A stretch of DNA of 7,859 nt from Burkholderiaceae bacterium (GCA_030726195.1 JANREF010000020.1:3534-11392); one strand, 5' to 3'. Counted from the stretch's first letter, positions 1 to 6,231 are shown. The notes: a model not told the origin generated them from the letters alone. Program-made: numbers and translations.

Positions 1-1
1 G

Positions 2-46
2 CCTACCTTGCCAAGCCGATTGGCATACAGAAAGCTAAAGTTATGA
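2..46 (+). CDS. Possible 3' end of pstA (partial)
   Basis: This is the reading frame that ends in TGA at 44-46, overlapping the pstB ATG as ATGA. Only 14 codons are visible, and they end in a basic tail (RLAYRKLKL). PstA, the inner-membrane permease of the phosphate importer, normally precedes pstB, and a basic cytoplasmic tail with a 4-nt overlap would fit it. Another frame stops at 36-38 and could equally be the upstream gene's end. The identity rests on gene order, not on recognisable sequence, so the call is weak. Confidence 0.33.
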   Translation, partial: PTLPSRLAYRKLKL

Positions 47-831
47 CACCTGTTGATACCGCACCCGTTACGCCAGAAAAGATGGCGCTTGAGATCAAAA
101 ACCTCAACTTCTTCTACGGCAACTTTCAGGGTTTGAAAGACATTAACCTAGGCATCGCCGAGAAGAAGGTGACCGCCTTTATTGGCCCGTCGGGTTGTGG
201 CAAATCCACACTGCTGCGCACGCTCAACCGCATGTACTCTTTGTACCCGGGGCAGCGTGCCGAAGGTGAGATCAACTTTTACGGCCAAAACATTTTGGAG
301 CCACGCCAGGACTTGAACTTGCTGCGCTCACGCATTGGCATGGTGTTTCAAAAGCCCACGCCTTTCCCAATGTCGATTTACGACAACATCGCCTTTGGCG
401 TGCGCTTGTATGAAAAGCTCTCGTCCAGCGAAATGGACGACCGCGTTGAATGGTCCTTGCGCAAAGCCGCCATTTGGGATGAGGCCAAAGACAAGCTCAA
501 CCAAAGCGGCTTGTCACTGTCTGGTGGTCAGCAGCAGCGTCTGTGTATTGCACGCAGTGTTGCGATCAAACCGTCGGTGCTGTTGTTAGACGAGCCCACA
601 TCGGCACTGGACCCCATCTCTACCGCCAAGGTGGAAGAGCTGGTGAACGAGTTGAAAGAGGACTACACGATTGCCATCGTGACTCACAATATGCAACAAG
701 CCGCGCGGGTGTCCGACTACACGGCTTACATGTATCTGGGCGAACTCATAGAATTTGGTGATACCGAGCAGCTGTTCTTCAAGCCCAAGCGCACGGAAAC
801 CGAAGACTACATTACTGGAAGGTTTGGTTGA
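43..831 (+). CDS. pstB: Phosphate ABC transporter ATP-binding protein PstB
   Basis: This is the cytoplasmic ATPase that powers high-affinity phosphate import through the PstA-PstC channel, with phosphate delivered by PstS. It also belongs to the PstSCAB-PhoU-PhoR signalling complex. At 262 aa it is a normal full-length PstB. All ABC motifs are present: Walker [10 protein letters not shown] at residues 48-56, Q-loop Q103 followed by the PstB-typical [16 protein letters not shown], signature LSGGQ at 159-163, Walker B VLLLDEP at 179-185, D-loop SALD at 187-190, and the switch histidine H215 in [10 protein letters not shown]. The C-terminus (FFKPKR...EDYITGRFG) is also typical of PstB. The ATG at 43 is the first start codon in this frame within the window, and the preceding ribosome-binding site is weak (GAAAG at 30-34). 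phoU follows after 2 nt, so the two are surely co-transcribed. Pst operons are normally PhoB-activated; that promoter would lie left of the window. Confidence 0.97.
   Translation: MTPVDTAPVTPEKMALEIKNLNFFYGNFQGLKDINLGIAEKKVTAFIGPSGCGKSTLLRTLNRMYSLYPGQRAEGEINFYGQNILEPRQDLNLLRSRIGMVFQKPTPFPMSIYDNIAFGVRLYEKLSSSEMDDRVEWSLRKAAIWDEAKDKLNQSGLSLSGGQQQRLCIARSVAIKPSVLLLDEPTSALDPISTAKVEELVNELKEDYTIAIVTHNMQQAARVSDYTAYMYLGELIEFGDTEQLFFKPKRTETEDYITGRFG
817..822 (+). promoter_or_regulatory. phoU ribosome binding site
   Basis: GGAAGG lies inside the last pstB codons, 11 nt before the ATG at 834 and 5 nt before a TTG at 828. The ATG is preferred because it gives the usual PhoU N-terminus (MSGKHISSQFD). Starting at the TTG would only add Met-Ile. 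Confidence 0.6.
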
Positions 832-833
832 TC

Positions 834-1535
834 ATGAGCGGAAAACACATTTCATCCCAATTCGACACAGAACTCAACGCTATCTCCACACGTGTGATGG
901 AGATGGGTGGCTTGGTCGAAGTGCAATTGCGTGACGCCATCACGGCGCTGTCCGATATGGACAGCGAAGTCGCGCAAGCCGTCATTGACCGCGAGAGCGA
1001 GGTCAACAACTTCGAATTGGAGTTGGACCGCGACATCTCGTCCATCATTGGTAGGCGTCAACCCACAGCTCGCGATCTGCGTTTGCTGATGGCCATGGCC
1101 CGCACAACCGGCAACTTGGAGCGCGCGGGTGACGAAGTGGCCAAAATGGCGCGTATGGTGAAGTCCATCATCGCCAGTGGCGAGGCGCGTTCACTGCCCA
1201 TTTCTGAGCTGCGCACTGCGAGTGACTTGGCTTCCCAGTTGTTGCGCAAGTCGCTGGACGCTATTGCCCGCTTGGACATTCACATGGCGCTGACCATCAT
1301 CAAGGAAGACGACTTGATTGACCGTGAGTACAACGGCTTTTTGCGCAAACTCATGACGTACATCATGGAAGACGCGCGCACCATTTCACCCGCATTGAAC
1401 TTGTTGTTCTTGGGTAAAGCCATTGAGCGTGTTGGTGACCATGCGAAAAATATCGCCGAGTCCACCATCTACGTGGTCAAAGGCGAAGATGTGCGACACG
1501 CCTCGGTAGAGAGTGTGGAGTCACTGGTCAAGTGA
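834..1535 (+). CDS. phoU: Phosphate signalling regulator PhoU
   Basis: PhoU is a peripheral cytoplasmic protein that links the Pst transporter to the PhoR kinase. It is needed to switch the Pho regulon off when phosphate is plentiful, and it restrains phosphate uptake. The product is 233 aa, close to the usual size of 220-240. It has two homologous three-helix PhoU domains, at roughly residues 15-105 and 120-215. Each carries the family's metal-cluster signature: ERAGDEVAKMA at 96-106 and ERVGDHAKNIAE at 198-209. The ATG at 834 was chosen over an in-frame TTG at 828 from ribosome-binding-site placement and the conserved start. It sits 2 nt after the pstB stop, as expected for partners made together. 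A perfect stem-loop 7 nt downstream separates it from phoB. Confidence 0.96.
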   Translation: MSGKHISSQFDTELNAISTRVMEMGGLVEVQLRDAITALSDMDSEVAQAVIDRESEVNNFELELDRDISSIIGRRQPTARDLRLLMAMARTTGNLERAGDEVAKMARMVKSIIASGEARSLPISELRTASDLASQLLRKSLDAIARLDIHMALTIIKEDDLIDREYNGFLRKLMTYIMEDARTISPALNLLFLGKAIERVGDHAKNIAESTIYVVKGEDVRHASVESVESLVK

Positions 1536-1542
1536 AGCACCT

Positions 1543-1569
1543 GACAAGCGCCCACCCACAGCGCTTGTC
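1543..1569 (+). other. Perfect 9-bp stem-loop between phoU and phoB
   Basis: The left arm GACAAGCGC (1543-1551) and right arm GCGCTTGTC (1561-1569) pair perfectly around a 9-nt loop, starting 7 nt after the phoU stop. The right arm is followed by CTCTGATTCCCC rather than a T-run, so it is not a canonical intrinsic terminator. It could be a processing or stability element that sets pstB-phoU mRNA levels against phoBR, or a weak attenuator. A second, imperfect GC-rich inverted repeat (GCCGCCTG / CAGGCACGGC) lies at about 1599-1618. The structure is certain as sequence; the function is inference. Confidence 0.6.
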
Positions 1570-1651
1570 CTCTGATTCCCCGATCCACAGCAATTGTGCC
1601 GCCTGAGGCAGGCACGGCTGCGCCCATTTGCACAGACGAACAGGTATGGCT

Positions 1652-2362
1652 ATGAACAAATCACCCCGCGTGTTGGTTGTAGAGGATGAGCCCTCAATCG
1701 CCGAGCTGATTGCTGTGAACTTGCGTCACAGTGGCTTTGAGCCCGTGATCGCCTTCGAAGGTGTTGCTGCACAACGCGAGATCGATGCCGAGCTGCCCGA
1801 TGTGGTGCTGCTGGACTGGATGCTGCCCGGACAAAGCGGCGAGAGCCTCACACGCAAGTGGCGCGCCAACGAGCGCACGCGCGACATGCCCATTGTGCTG
1901 TTGACCGCCAAGGGTGACGAAATGGACAAAGTTCAAGGTTTGAATGCCGGTGCGGATGACTACGTCACCAAACCGTTTTCGACGCAAGAACTGATTGCCC
2001 GTGTGCGAGCGGTGCTGCGCCGGCGCGCGCCCAGCGCTAGCGCTGAGTTGCTGCGCGTGGGGCATATCACTGTAGACATTGCCAGCCATAGGGCGAGCGT
2101 GGACGGCGAGGCCATCAAAGTAGGGCCTACAGAGTTCAAGCTGTTGGTGCATTTGATGAAGCACGCCGAGCGTGTGCACAGCCGCACGCAGCTGCTGGAC
2201 CAGGTGTGGGGCGATGAGGTCGCCATTGAGGAGCGCACGGTGGATGTCCACGTCAAGCGCCTGCGCGAGGCCTTGGGTGAGTGGGGCGTTGCGGTTGAAA
2301 CGGTGCGCGGTGCGGGCTACCGCTTGACGGCTCAGGCGAGCCTGGCCAAAAAGACAAATTAA
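1652..2362 (+). CDS. phoB: Phosphate regulon response regulator PhoB
   Basis: PhoB is an OmpR/PhoB-family transcription factor. PhoR phosphorylates it under phosphate limitation, and it then binds Pho boxes to activate pst, alkaline phosphatase and related genes. The protein is 236 aa. Its receiver domain spans about residues 6-120, with acidic-pocket residues E11 and D12, phospho-acceptor D55 (LLDWMLPG), T85 and K107 (TKPF). The C-terminal winged-helix DNA-binding domain spans about 133-228, with the usual RTVDVHVKRLR recognition helix and a GAGYRL end. The ATG at 1652 is chosen because AGG at 1642-1644 sits 7 nt upstream. An ATG at 1646 would be too close to that site, and a TTG at 1628 only adds an unconserved tail. 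I see no clear Pho box or sigma-70 promoter in the 116 nt before it, so it may depend on readthrough from phoU. Confidence 0.96.
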   Translation: MNKSPRVLVVEDEPSIAELIAVNLRHSGFEPVIAFEGVAAQREIDAELPDVVLLDWMLPGQSGESLTRKWRANERTRDMPIVLLTAKGDEMDKVQGLNAGADDYVTKPFSTQELIARVRAVLRRRAPSASAELLRVGHITVDIASHRASVDGEAIKVGPTEFKLLVHLMKHAERVHSRTQLLDQVWGDEVAIEERTVDVHVKRLREALGEWGVAVETVRGAGYRLTAQASLAKKTN

Positions 2363-2404
2363 ATAAATATTTGTTGCCCTCTGGGGGCAGCCAAAAGACG
2401 TTTC

Positions 2405-2423
2405 ATGCACCCACAGCGTGCAT
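2405..2423 (+). other. Inverted repeat upstream of phoR
   Basis: ATGCAC (2405-2410) and GTGCAT (2418-2423) form a 6-bp inverted repeat with a 7-nt spacer, 10 nt before the phoR ATG. A second small hairpin, TGCCC (2375-2379) pairing with GGGCA (2385-2389), lies 12 nt after the phoB stop. Between them they occupy most of the 71-nt phoB-phoR spacer. No strong Shine-Dalgarno is visible before phoR, so the hairpin next to its start might affect translation. This is a weak inference, and short repeats of this size can arise by chance. Confidence 0.3.
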
Positions 2424-2433
2424 AATTCCGCCT

Positions 2434-3747
2434 ATGTTGATGCGCTTGATTGAGTTGCTGGTTTGCGTGGTTGCAGGCTGGCTTCTGGCCACCCTTGTGG
2501 GCTTGGACACACACACCGCCTTGTTAGGCCCGATTGCAGGTGTCGTTGCTTGGGTGGTGTGGGACGGACTGAAGGCGGCCAAAGTGGCCCGCTGGCTGCA
2601 GTCGCGTCGGTACAACAACCCGCCCAAGCTATTGGGTGTGTGGGGCGACTTCATTGAGCGCTCCCGCAAGGCCTTTAGGCGACTACAGCGCAAGGCGCAA
2701 GACAGCCAGCGCCGCTTGGACGAGTTTCTTAGCGCCATCCAAGCGTCACCCAATGGCGTGATTTTGCTGGATGACCTGGGCCGCATCGAGTGGGCCAACC
2801 AGTCCGCCAGTGACCATTTGGGCATCGACGCCCAACGCGACATTCGCCAGTACATACGCAACTTGGTGCGCAGCCCCAGCTTTGCCAGTTACTTGCAACG
2901 TCAGAACTTCGACCACAGTGTCTTGATTCCCGGCCCCGCCATCAACGGCGATACGCTGGCAGAAATATCGATTCGCATGTTCCCCTATGGTCGCGACCGC
3001 ATGCTCATGCTCACCAACGATGTCACCGCGCTCAAGCGTGCAGAGTCCATGCGCCGCGACTTTGTGGCCAACGTGTCGCATGAGATTCGCACCCCCTTAA
3101 CGGTGATTCGTGGCTTTGTTGAAACGCTGCAGTCGCTGTCGCTCACGCCAGACGAGCAACACCACTATTTAGAGTTGATGGGGCAGCAGGCTGCACGCAT
3201 GGACACCTTGGTAGCCGACTTGTTGACCCTGTCGCGCCTAGAGGGCAGCCCCGCGCCTGGTTGGCACGAATGGCTCGATGGCGACCAGTTGCTCGAGCGC
3301 GTGTTGCAAGATGGACAGTCGCTGTCTACCGTCACGGGTAAAGCGTCGCAGACGCTGCAACGCCTGGGCTTGTCGGGTGTGAGCCTGTCGGGCAACATCA
3401 GCGAACTGACCAGTGCCATGGGTAACTTGGTGAGCAACGCCGTGCGTTACACGCCAGACGGCGGCGTGATCAGTGCCGGTTGGGAGCTGGGCTCGGACAG
3501 CATCAAATTTGTGGTGCGCGACACAGGGCCAGGCATTGCCCCAGAGCACCTGCCCAGACTCACGGAGCGGTTTTACCGTGTGGACCGCAGCCGTTCACGC
3601 GAAACAGGTGGCACTGGTTTGGGCTTGGCCATTGTCAAACACGTCGCTCAGCGCCACGGTGGCGAGCTGCACGTATCCAGCGTGGTTGGACAGGGTTCTA
3701 CCTTCGTCATCAGTCTGCCCATTAAGCGTTATCGCGCAGCTGCCTGA
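2434..3747 (+). CDS. phoR: Phosphate regulon sensor histidine kinase PhoR
   Basis: PhoR is an inner-membrane histidine kinase that phosphorylates PhoB when phosphate is low and dephosphorylates it when phosphate is high, on information from Pst/PhoU. Numbered from the ATG at 2434 the protein is 437 aa. Two membrane segments (about 6-23 and 29-43) have almost no periplasmic loop, as in known PhoR, which does not sense phosphate directly. They are followed by a basic linker, a PAS domain (about 94-204), the DHp helix with phosphorylated H216 in FVANVSHEIRTPL, and an ATPase domain with N335 (NLVSNAVRYTP), D363 (DTGPGI), F-box ERFYRVD at 378-384 and the glycine loop GGTGLGL at 392-398. A TTG at 2371 in the same frame would prepend 21 residues that do not look like PhoR; an ATG at 2440 is also possible. 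The last codons and stop lie in an octamer repeat array. Confidence 0.95.
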   Translation: MLMRLIELLVCVVAGWLLATLVGLDTHTALLGPIAGVVAWVVWDGLKAAKVARWLQSRRYNNPPKLLGVWGDFIERSRKAFRRLQRKAQDSQRRLDEFLSAIQASPNGVILLDDLGRIEWANQSASDHLGIDAQRDIRQYIRNLVRSPSFASYLQRQNFDHSVLIPGPAINGDTLAEISIRMFPYGRDRMLMLTNDVTALKRAESMRRDFVANVSHEIRTPLTVIRGFVETLQSLSLTPDEQHHYLELMGQQAARMDTLVADLLTLSRLEGSPAPGWHEWLDGDQLLERVLQDGQSLSTVTGKASQTLQRLGLSGVSLSGNISELTSAMGNLVSNAVRYTPDGGVISAGWELGSDSIKFVVRDTGPGIAPEHLPRLTERFYRVDRSRSRETGGTGLGLAIVKHVAQRHGGELHVSSVVGQGSTFVISLPIKRYRAAA

Positions 3748-3776
3748 GCAGCTGAGCAGATACTGCGATCTACAGC

Positions 3777-3807
3777 TCTACTGGTCTACTGGTCTACTGG
3801 TCTACTG
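3777..3807. repeat. TCTACTGG tandem tract, 3.9 copies
   Basis: Three perfect copies of TCTACTGG start at 3777, 3785 and 3793, followed by TCTACTG at 3801-3807. A diverged copy, TCTACAGC, precedes them at 3769-3776. This is the most regular part of the octamer array after phoR and the likeliest place for strand-slippage changes in copy number. Confidence 0.93.
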
Positions 3808-3810
3808 CAC

Positions 3811-3834
3811 GGCTGTAAGGCTGTAAGGCTGTAT
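3811..3834. repeat. GGCTGTAA tandem tract, about 3 copies
   Basis: GGCTGTAA occurs at 3811-3818 and 3819-3826, then GGCTGTAT at 3827-3834. Diverged units GGCCCTAT and CCGCTGTA follow up to 3850. The tract begins 3 nt after the TCTACTGG tract and has the same unit length. Its GCTGTA core is the reverse complement of TACAGC in the diverged unit at 3771-3776, so the two tracts could pair as RNA. Confidence 0.9.
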
Positions 3835-3934
3835 GGCCCTATCCGCTGTATCGCCACATCACTACAGGGCCGCAGAGCCCAGTAACCGCAGCGCCGCAGC
3901 GGGGCTAAGCCGCAGTACTGTAGCGTGCTGGCTA

Positions 3935-5782
3935 TCAGCGGCCTATGCGTTGGTAGATGTAGATGATTTCAGAGCGGTCGTTGAGCTGCCACACCTGTTG
4001 GCGCAGCGCCCATTGCGGCAAGTCCACCAGGGCGCCAATGCGGGCAACAGCATCGCTGCTGATGAGCAAATAGCCGCAGTCGTTGCCCGATTCATTGGGC
4101 TGTATGGACAGCTTGCCATGGTAGGCCAGCGACGTGAGCTGGTCTTGGCTCAGGCCAACCGTGCGTATGCATTGGGTTTTGTCGACCAGCGATGCGATGG
4201 TGCGAGACAAATTGCCATAGCTCAAGCCGTGGTCTAGCAACGGCAGCCACAGCGTCATGAGCAGCAGCCAACACCACGTCGTACCACCGGCAGACAGCAC
4301 CAGACTTTTCCACAGCGCCGGTACCACTGAACGTGTGCGCCACCAAATCAGGCGCAACCACATGCCAGTGACCAGCAATGCGAGTAGCGTGGGGATGGTG
4401 GAAAACTGCGCTTCAAACCCGGGCACGAGCTTGGCCACGTTGGCCGCAGGTTGGGCTGGAAAGCCGGTGTGCATGGCCAGCCAGATGATCCAAATGATCA
4501 GGCCCGCACCAGTGAAGAACAGCAGCGCAAACCAGTCGATCAGCGCACTTGCACGGCGCTTGAGCGTGGGCAGTGCAAAACTGGCCAGTACCGCCAAACC
4601 CGGCAATGCCAACAAGACACTGCGGTCTGGGCGGCTAGAGAGCAGAGCAACGCCCAGCGCAGCGACGCTGAACCACAGCGGCAGCCAAATATGCGGTGAG
4701 CGCCAATGCGCGCGCCAGCGCCACAGCGCCCACAACGCCAGCGGGCCTGCTGGCCATACAAACCACACCAGCAGCTTGAACCATCGGTACCAACCCAGGT
4801 TGGGTTCACCCAGCCACTGGTGGTTGTACGACGGCATCACCAGCTGCGGAAGGCCATATAAAAGGACAGCTGCTAGGGCTGTGCCTACAGCGCTGAGCGT
4901 CGCAACCATCCTAAACGTGGCGGCGTTGCGTGCGTGGGCCGCATCGCGCACGCCGCTATCGGCTGCGCTCATTCCATCGCTATGGCTATAGCCATAGCCG
5001 TAGCCATAGCCATCGTCATTGCCAGTGGTGTAGCCAAGGTCGGCTTCGCTGTTGGAGCCACTGCGGTGGCGAGACTTGGACTTGCCAGGCCACACCAAGT
5101 AGACGCCCACACTGACGGCGATGAGCATGGCCAGCAGGCTGTGCCCGCACAGCGACAAGCCCACAACGCCCAAGGGCCACACCACGACGCTTCGCCAGCG
5201 GCTGCTGTGTTTGGGGGCTATCCATGCACTGGCACACCACAACATGAGCGCGGTCAGTCCTAACGCGGCCACATCGGCCGTGGTTTCATGGCCCATGCGC
5301 GCCAAGCCCAAACAAGCCAACAACATCAGCAAGCCTGCATCTGCCATGGCGCGAGCATAGTCTGAGCGCTTGGCTTGTCCGCCAAAGGCAAACACCACGG
5401 GCTGGGCCATGTTCAGGTGCGCCAACTGGTACACGCTGTACCAGACAGCGGCCATGGTCAGACCCAGTAACAGGCCAAATGGGATGCGTGCGGCGAACTC
5501 GGCGTCGAAGATGCCAAACAGCTGGATACTGGCCGCACCCAGCCAATAGGGCAATAGGGCAGGTGTATCGGGCAGCAGGCCAAACACAGTCGGCGACAGC
5601 CAACTGCTGTCGCCGCGGGCCATGGCCAGCATGACGCCAAAGCCAGACGCATCACTGACCTTCCATGATTCGCGTCCTATGAAACCCGGTAACACGTACA
5701 ACAGCGAAAACAACACCAACGCCCAGCGCGGCAAGCGCCTAACGGCGGACTGCGTAACAAGTGCGGGGGATGGAATGGCCAT
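3935..5782 (-). CDS. Large multi-pass membrane protein, probable GT-C glycosyltransferase (ArnT/PMT-like)
   Basis: From the ATG at 5782 this is a 615-aa inner-membrane protein with about a dozen hydrophobic segments and a soluble C-terminal domain (about 520-615, probably periplasmic, with cysteines 538 and 569). After the first membrane helix comes GRESWKVSDASGFGVMLAMA (about 36-55). An acidic motif in this first loop (here E38 and D44) is where GT-C lipid-linked sugar transferases hold their catalytic or metal-binding residue, which suggests an ArnT/PMT-2-like enzyme. Donor and acceptor cannot be read from sequence. Residues about 233-289 form a hydrophilic low-complexity loop with the run GYGYGYGY at 258-265. 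The frame extends upstream to 5866, but those 28 residues run toward the terminator and look non-coding. The gene lies downstream of the rpmE2 terminator, so it probably has its own promoter; TACAAT at 5809-5814 on this strand is a weak -10 candidate. It converges on phoR with no evident functional link. Confidence 0.75.
   Translation of the reverse strand: MAIPSPALVTQSAVRRLPRWALVLFSLLYVLPGFIGRESWKVSDASGFGVMLAMARGDSSWLSPTVFGLLPDTPALLPYWLGAASIQLFGIFDAEFAARIPFGLLLGLTMAAVWYSVYQLAHLNMAQPVVFAFGGQAKRSDYARAMADAGLLMLLACLGLARMGHETTADVAALGLTALMLWCASAWIAPKHSSRWRSVVVWPLGVVGLSLCGHSLLAMLIAVSVGVYLVWPGKSKSRHRSGSNSEADLGYTTGNDDGYGYGYGYSHSDGMSAADSGVRDAAHARNAATFRMVATLSAVGTALAAVLLYGLPQLVMPSYNHQWLGEPNLGWYRWFKLLVWFVWPAGPLALWALWRWRAHWRSPHIWLPLWFSVAALGVALLSSRPDRSVLLALPGLAVLASFALPTLKRRASALIDWFALLFFTGAGLIIWIIWLAMHTGFPAQPAANVAKLVPGFEAQFSTIPTLLALLVTGMWLRLIWWRTRSVVPALWKSLVLSAGGTTWCWLLLMTLWLPLLDHGLSYGNLSRTIASLVDKTQCIRTVGLSQDQLTSLAYHGKLSIQPNESGNDCGYLLISSDAVARIGALVDLPQWALRQQVWQLNDRSEIIYIYQRIGR
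4979..4998. repeat. Perfect 20-bp palindrome inside the membrane-protein gene
   Basis: GCTATGGCTATAGCCATAGC reads the same on both strands. It forms where the GGCTAT hexamer repeat coding Gly-Tyr meets the adjacent AGC CAT AGC codons (Ser-His-Ser). It sits in the part of the gene encoding the low-complexity loop. A cruciform or a dimeric-protein site is possible, but the palindrome may simply be a by-product of the hexamer repeat. Confidence 0.85.
4989..5012 (-). repeat. In-frame hexamer repeat encoding Gly-Tyr
   Basis: Four tandem units TAGCCA/TAGCCG on the + strand, which is GGCTAT/GGCTAC on the coding strand, give the GYGYGYGY run of the membrane protein. A 6-bp unit keeps the reading frame, so copy-number change would only lengthen or shorten the loop. 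Confidence 0.88.
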
Positions 5783-5864
5783 GGTGCTCGTGTGTAGGAC
5801 TGCTGGATATTGTAGTGAGTGAGGTGGGCTGCACGGCCGCGCTTGAGACGTTGGGGCGGCAAAC

Positions 5865-5893
5865 AAAAAAAGCCGGTCGAACCGGCTTTTTTT
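5865..5893 (-). terminator. Intrinsic terminator after rpmE2
   Basis: AGCCGGT (5871-5877) pairs with ACCGGCT (5881-5887) around the 3-nt loop CGA, flanked by seven A on one side and seven T on the other, so pairing can extend to 13 bp. On the minus strand this is a textbook hairpin plus U-tract lying about 60 nt after the rpmE2 stop. The symmetry would let it act in both directions. It isolates rpmE2 from the membrane-protein gene downstream. Confidence 0.93.
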
Positions 5894-5897
5894 GAGG

Positions 5898-5928
5898 GTT
5901 GAGACACCCGCGAGCGGATGGTCTCAAC
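5898..5928 (-). other. Second hairpin between rpmE2 and its terminator
   Basis: GTTGAGAC (5898-5905) and GTCTCAAC (5921-5928) are perfect 8-bp complements around a 15-nt loop. The loop itself contains the small repeat CCG/CGG. There is no T-run. The hairpin lies 4 nt from the intrinsic terminator, in the 3' untranslated region of the rpmE2 mRNA, and could protect the transcript end or act as a decoy structure. Its function is not known. Confidence 0.6.
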
Positions 5929-5953
5929 GGTGGGACAAGCCCAAGTGAACCAA

Positions 5954-6211
5954 TTACTTGGTTGTGCGACCGGCGTAGCGGTTGCGGAAGCGCTCGACGC
6001 GACCACCCATGCTGTCCACGCTTTTCTGTGTACCCGTGTAGAAGGGGTGTGACTCGCTTGAAGTCTCCAACTTGAACAAAGGCATTTCGCGGCCATCATC
6101 TAGCTTGATGGTTTCTTTGGTGTTGGCAGTAGAGCGGGTGATGATCTGGAAACCGTTTGACTGGTCCAGGAAGCAAACTTCGCGGTATTCGGGGTGAATG
6201 CCTTCTTTCAT
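5954..6211 (-). CDS. rpmE2: 50S ribosomal protein L31 type B
   Basis: This is a large-subunit ribosomal protein that helps bridge the 50S and 30S subunits. At 85 aa it has the type B length and signatures: the [13 protein letters not shown] start, the ESHPFYTG motif at 54-61, and [11 protein letters not shown] near the C-terminus. It lacks the CxxC zinc-ribbon cysteines of the type A protein (only C13 is present), so it is the zinc-independent (C-) form. In many bacteria such paralogues are induced by zinc starvation, but in many Burkholderiales the type B protein sits beside rho and may be the main L31. The start at 6211 is preceded by AAAAGAGAT, a fair ribosome-binding site about 8 nt away. 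It follows rho in the same direction with a 177-nt gap that holds a possible promoter, and it ends before a strong terminator. Confidence 0.95.
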   Translation of the reverse strand: MKEGIHPEYREVCFLDQSNGFQIITRSTANTKETIKLDDGREMPLFKLETSSESHPFYTGTQKSVDSMGGRVERFRNRYAGRTTK

Positions 6212-6231
6212 GGCGTATCTCTTTTCAAAGG

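Larger units (their letters stand above)
3744..3923. repeat. Octanucleotide-periodic intergenic array
   Basis: This stretch runs from the phoR stop codon almost to the end of the convergent membrane-protein gene. Read in steps of 8 from 3744 it shows CTGAGCAG twice (3744-3759), an ATCTACAG unit at 3768, CTCTACTG then GTCTACTG three times (3776-3807), and CACGGCTG then TAAGGCTG twice (3808-3831). After that come degenerate units in which CCGCAG starts at 3870, 3886, 3894 and 3910, offsets of 16, 8 and 16. The CTG at the end of the unit keeps its register where TCTACTGG changes to GGCTGTAA. An 8-bp period cannot encode a repeat peptide in one frame, so the array is presumably non-coding. No intrinsic terminator with a T-run is seen for either convergent gene. 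Confidence 0.8.

Noticed and set aside
1536..1651. Pho box upstream of phoB
   Set aside because: TTGTCC at 1565-1570 slightly resembles half a Pho box, but no second CTGTCAT-like half lies 11 bp away. The bases are part of the stem-loop.
1694..2410. 238-codon minus-strand frame opposite phoB
   Set aside because: It is fully antisense to phoB, whose catalytic residues are all present. The frame has no recognisable domain.
2371..2433. Upstream TTG start for phoR adding 21 residues
   Set aside because: The added residues are not PhoR-like, come from the hairpin-containing spacer, and would place a non-hydrophobic tail before the first membrane helix. The ATG at 2434 gives the expected N-terminus.
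3769..3850. Short repeats as a CRISPR array or direct-repeat origin
   Set aside because: The units are 8 bp and directly tandem, with no spacers of CRISPR size, no cas genes nearby and no replication genes.
4257..4991. 244-codon + strand frame (and 3833-4237) opposite the membrane protein
   Set aside because: These are antisense to a convincing membrane-protein frame and lack hydrophobic or domain structure; they are shadow frames. The part of the second before 3935 falls in octamer repeat DNA.
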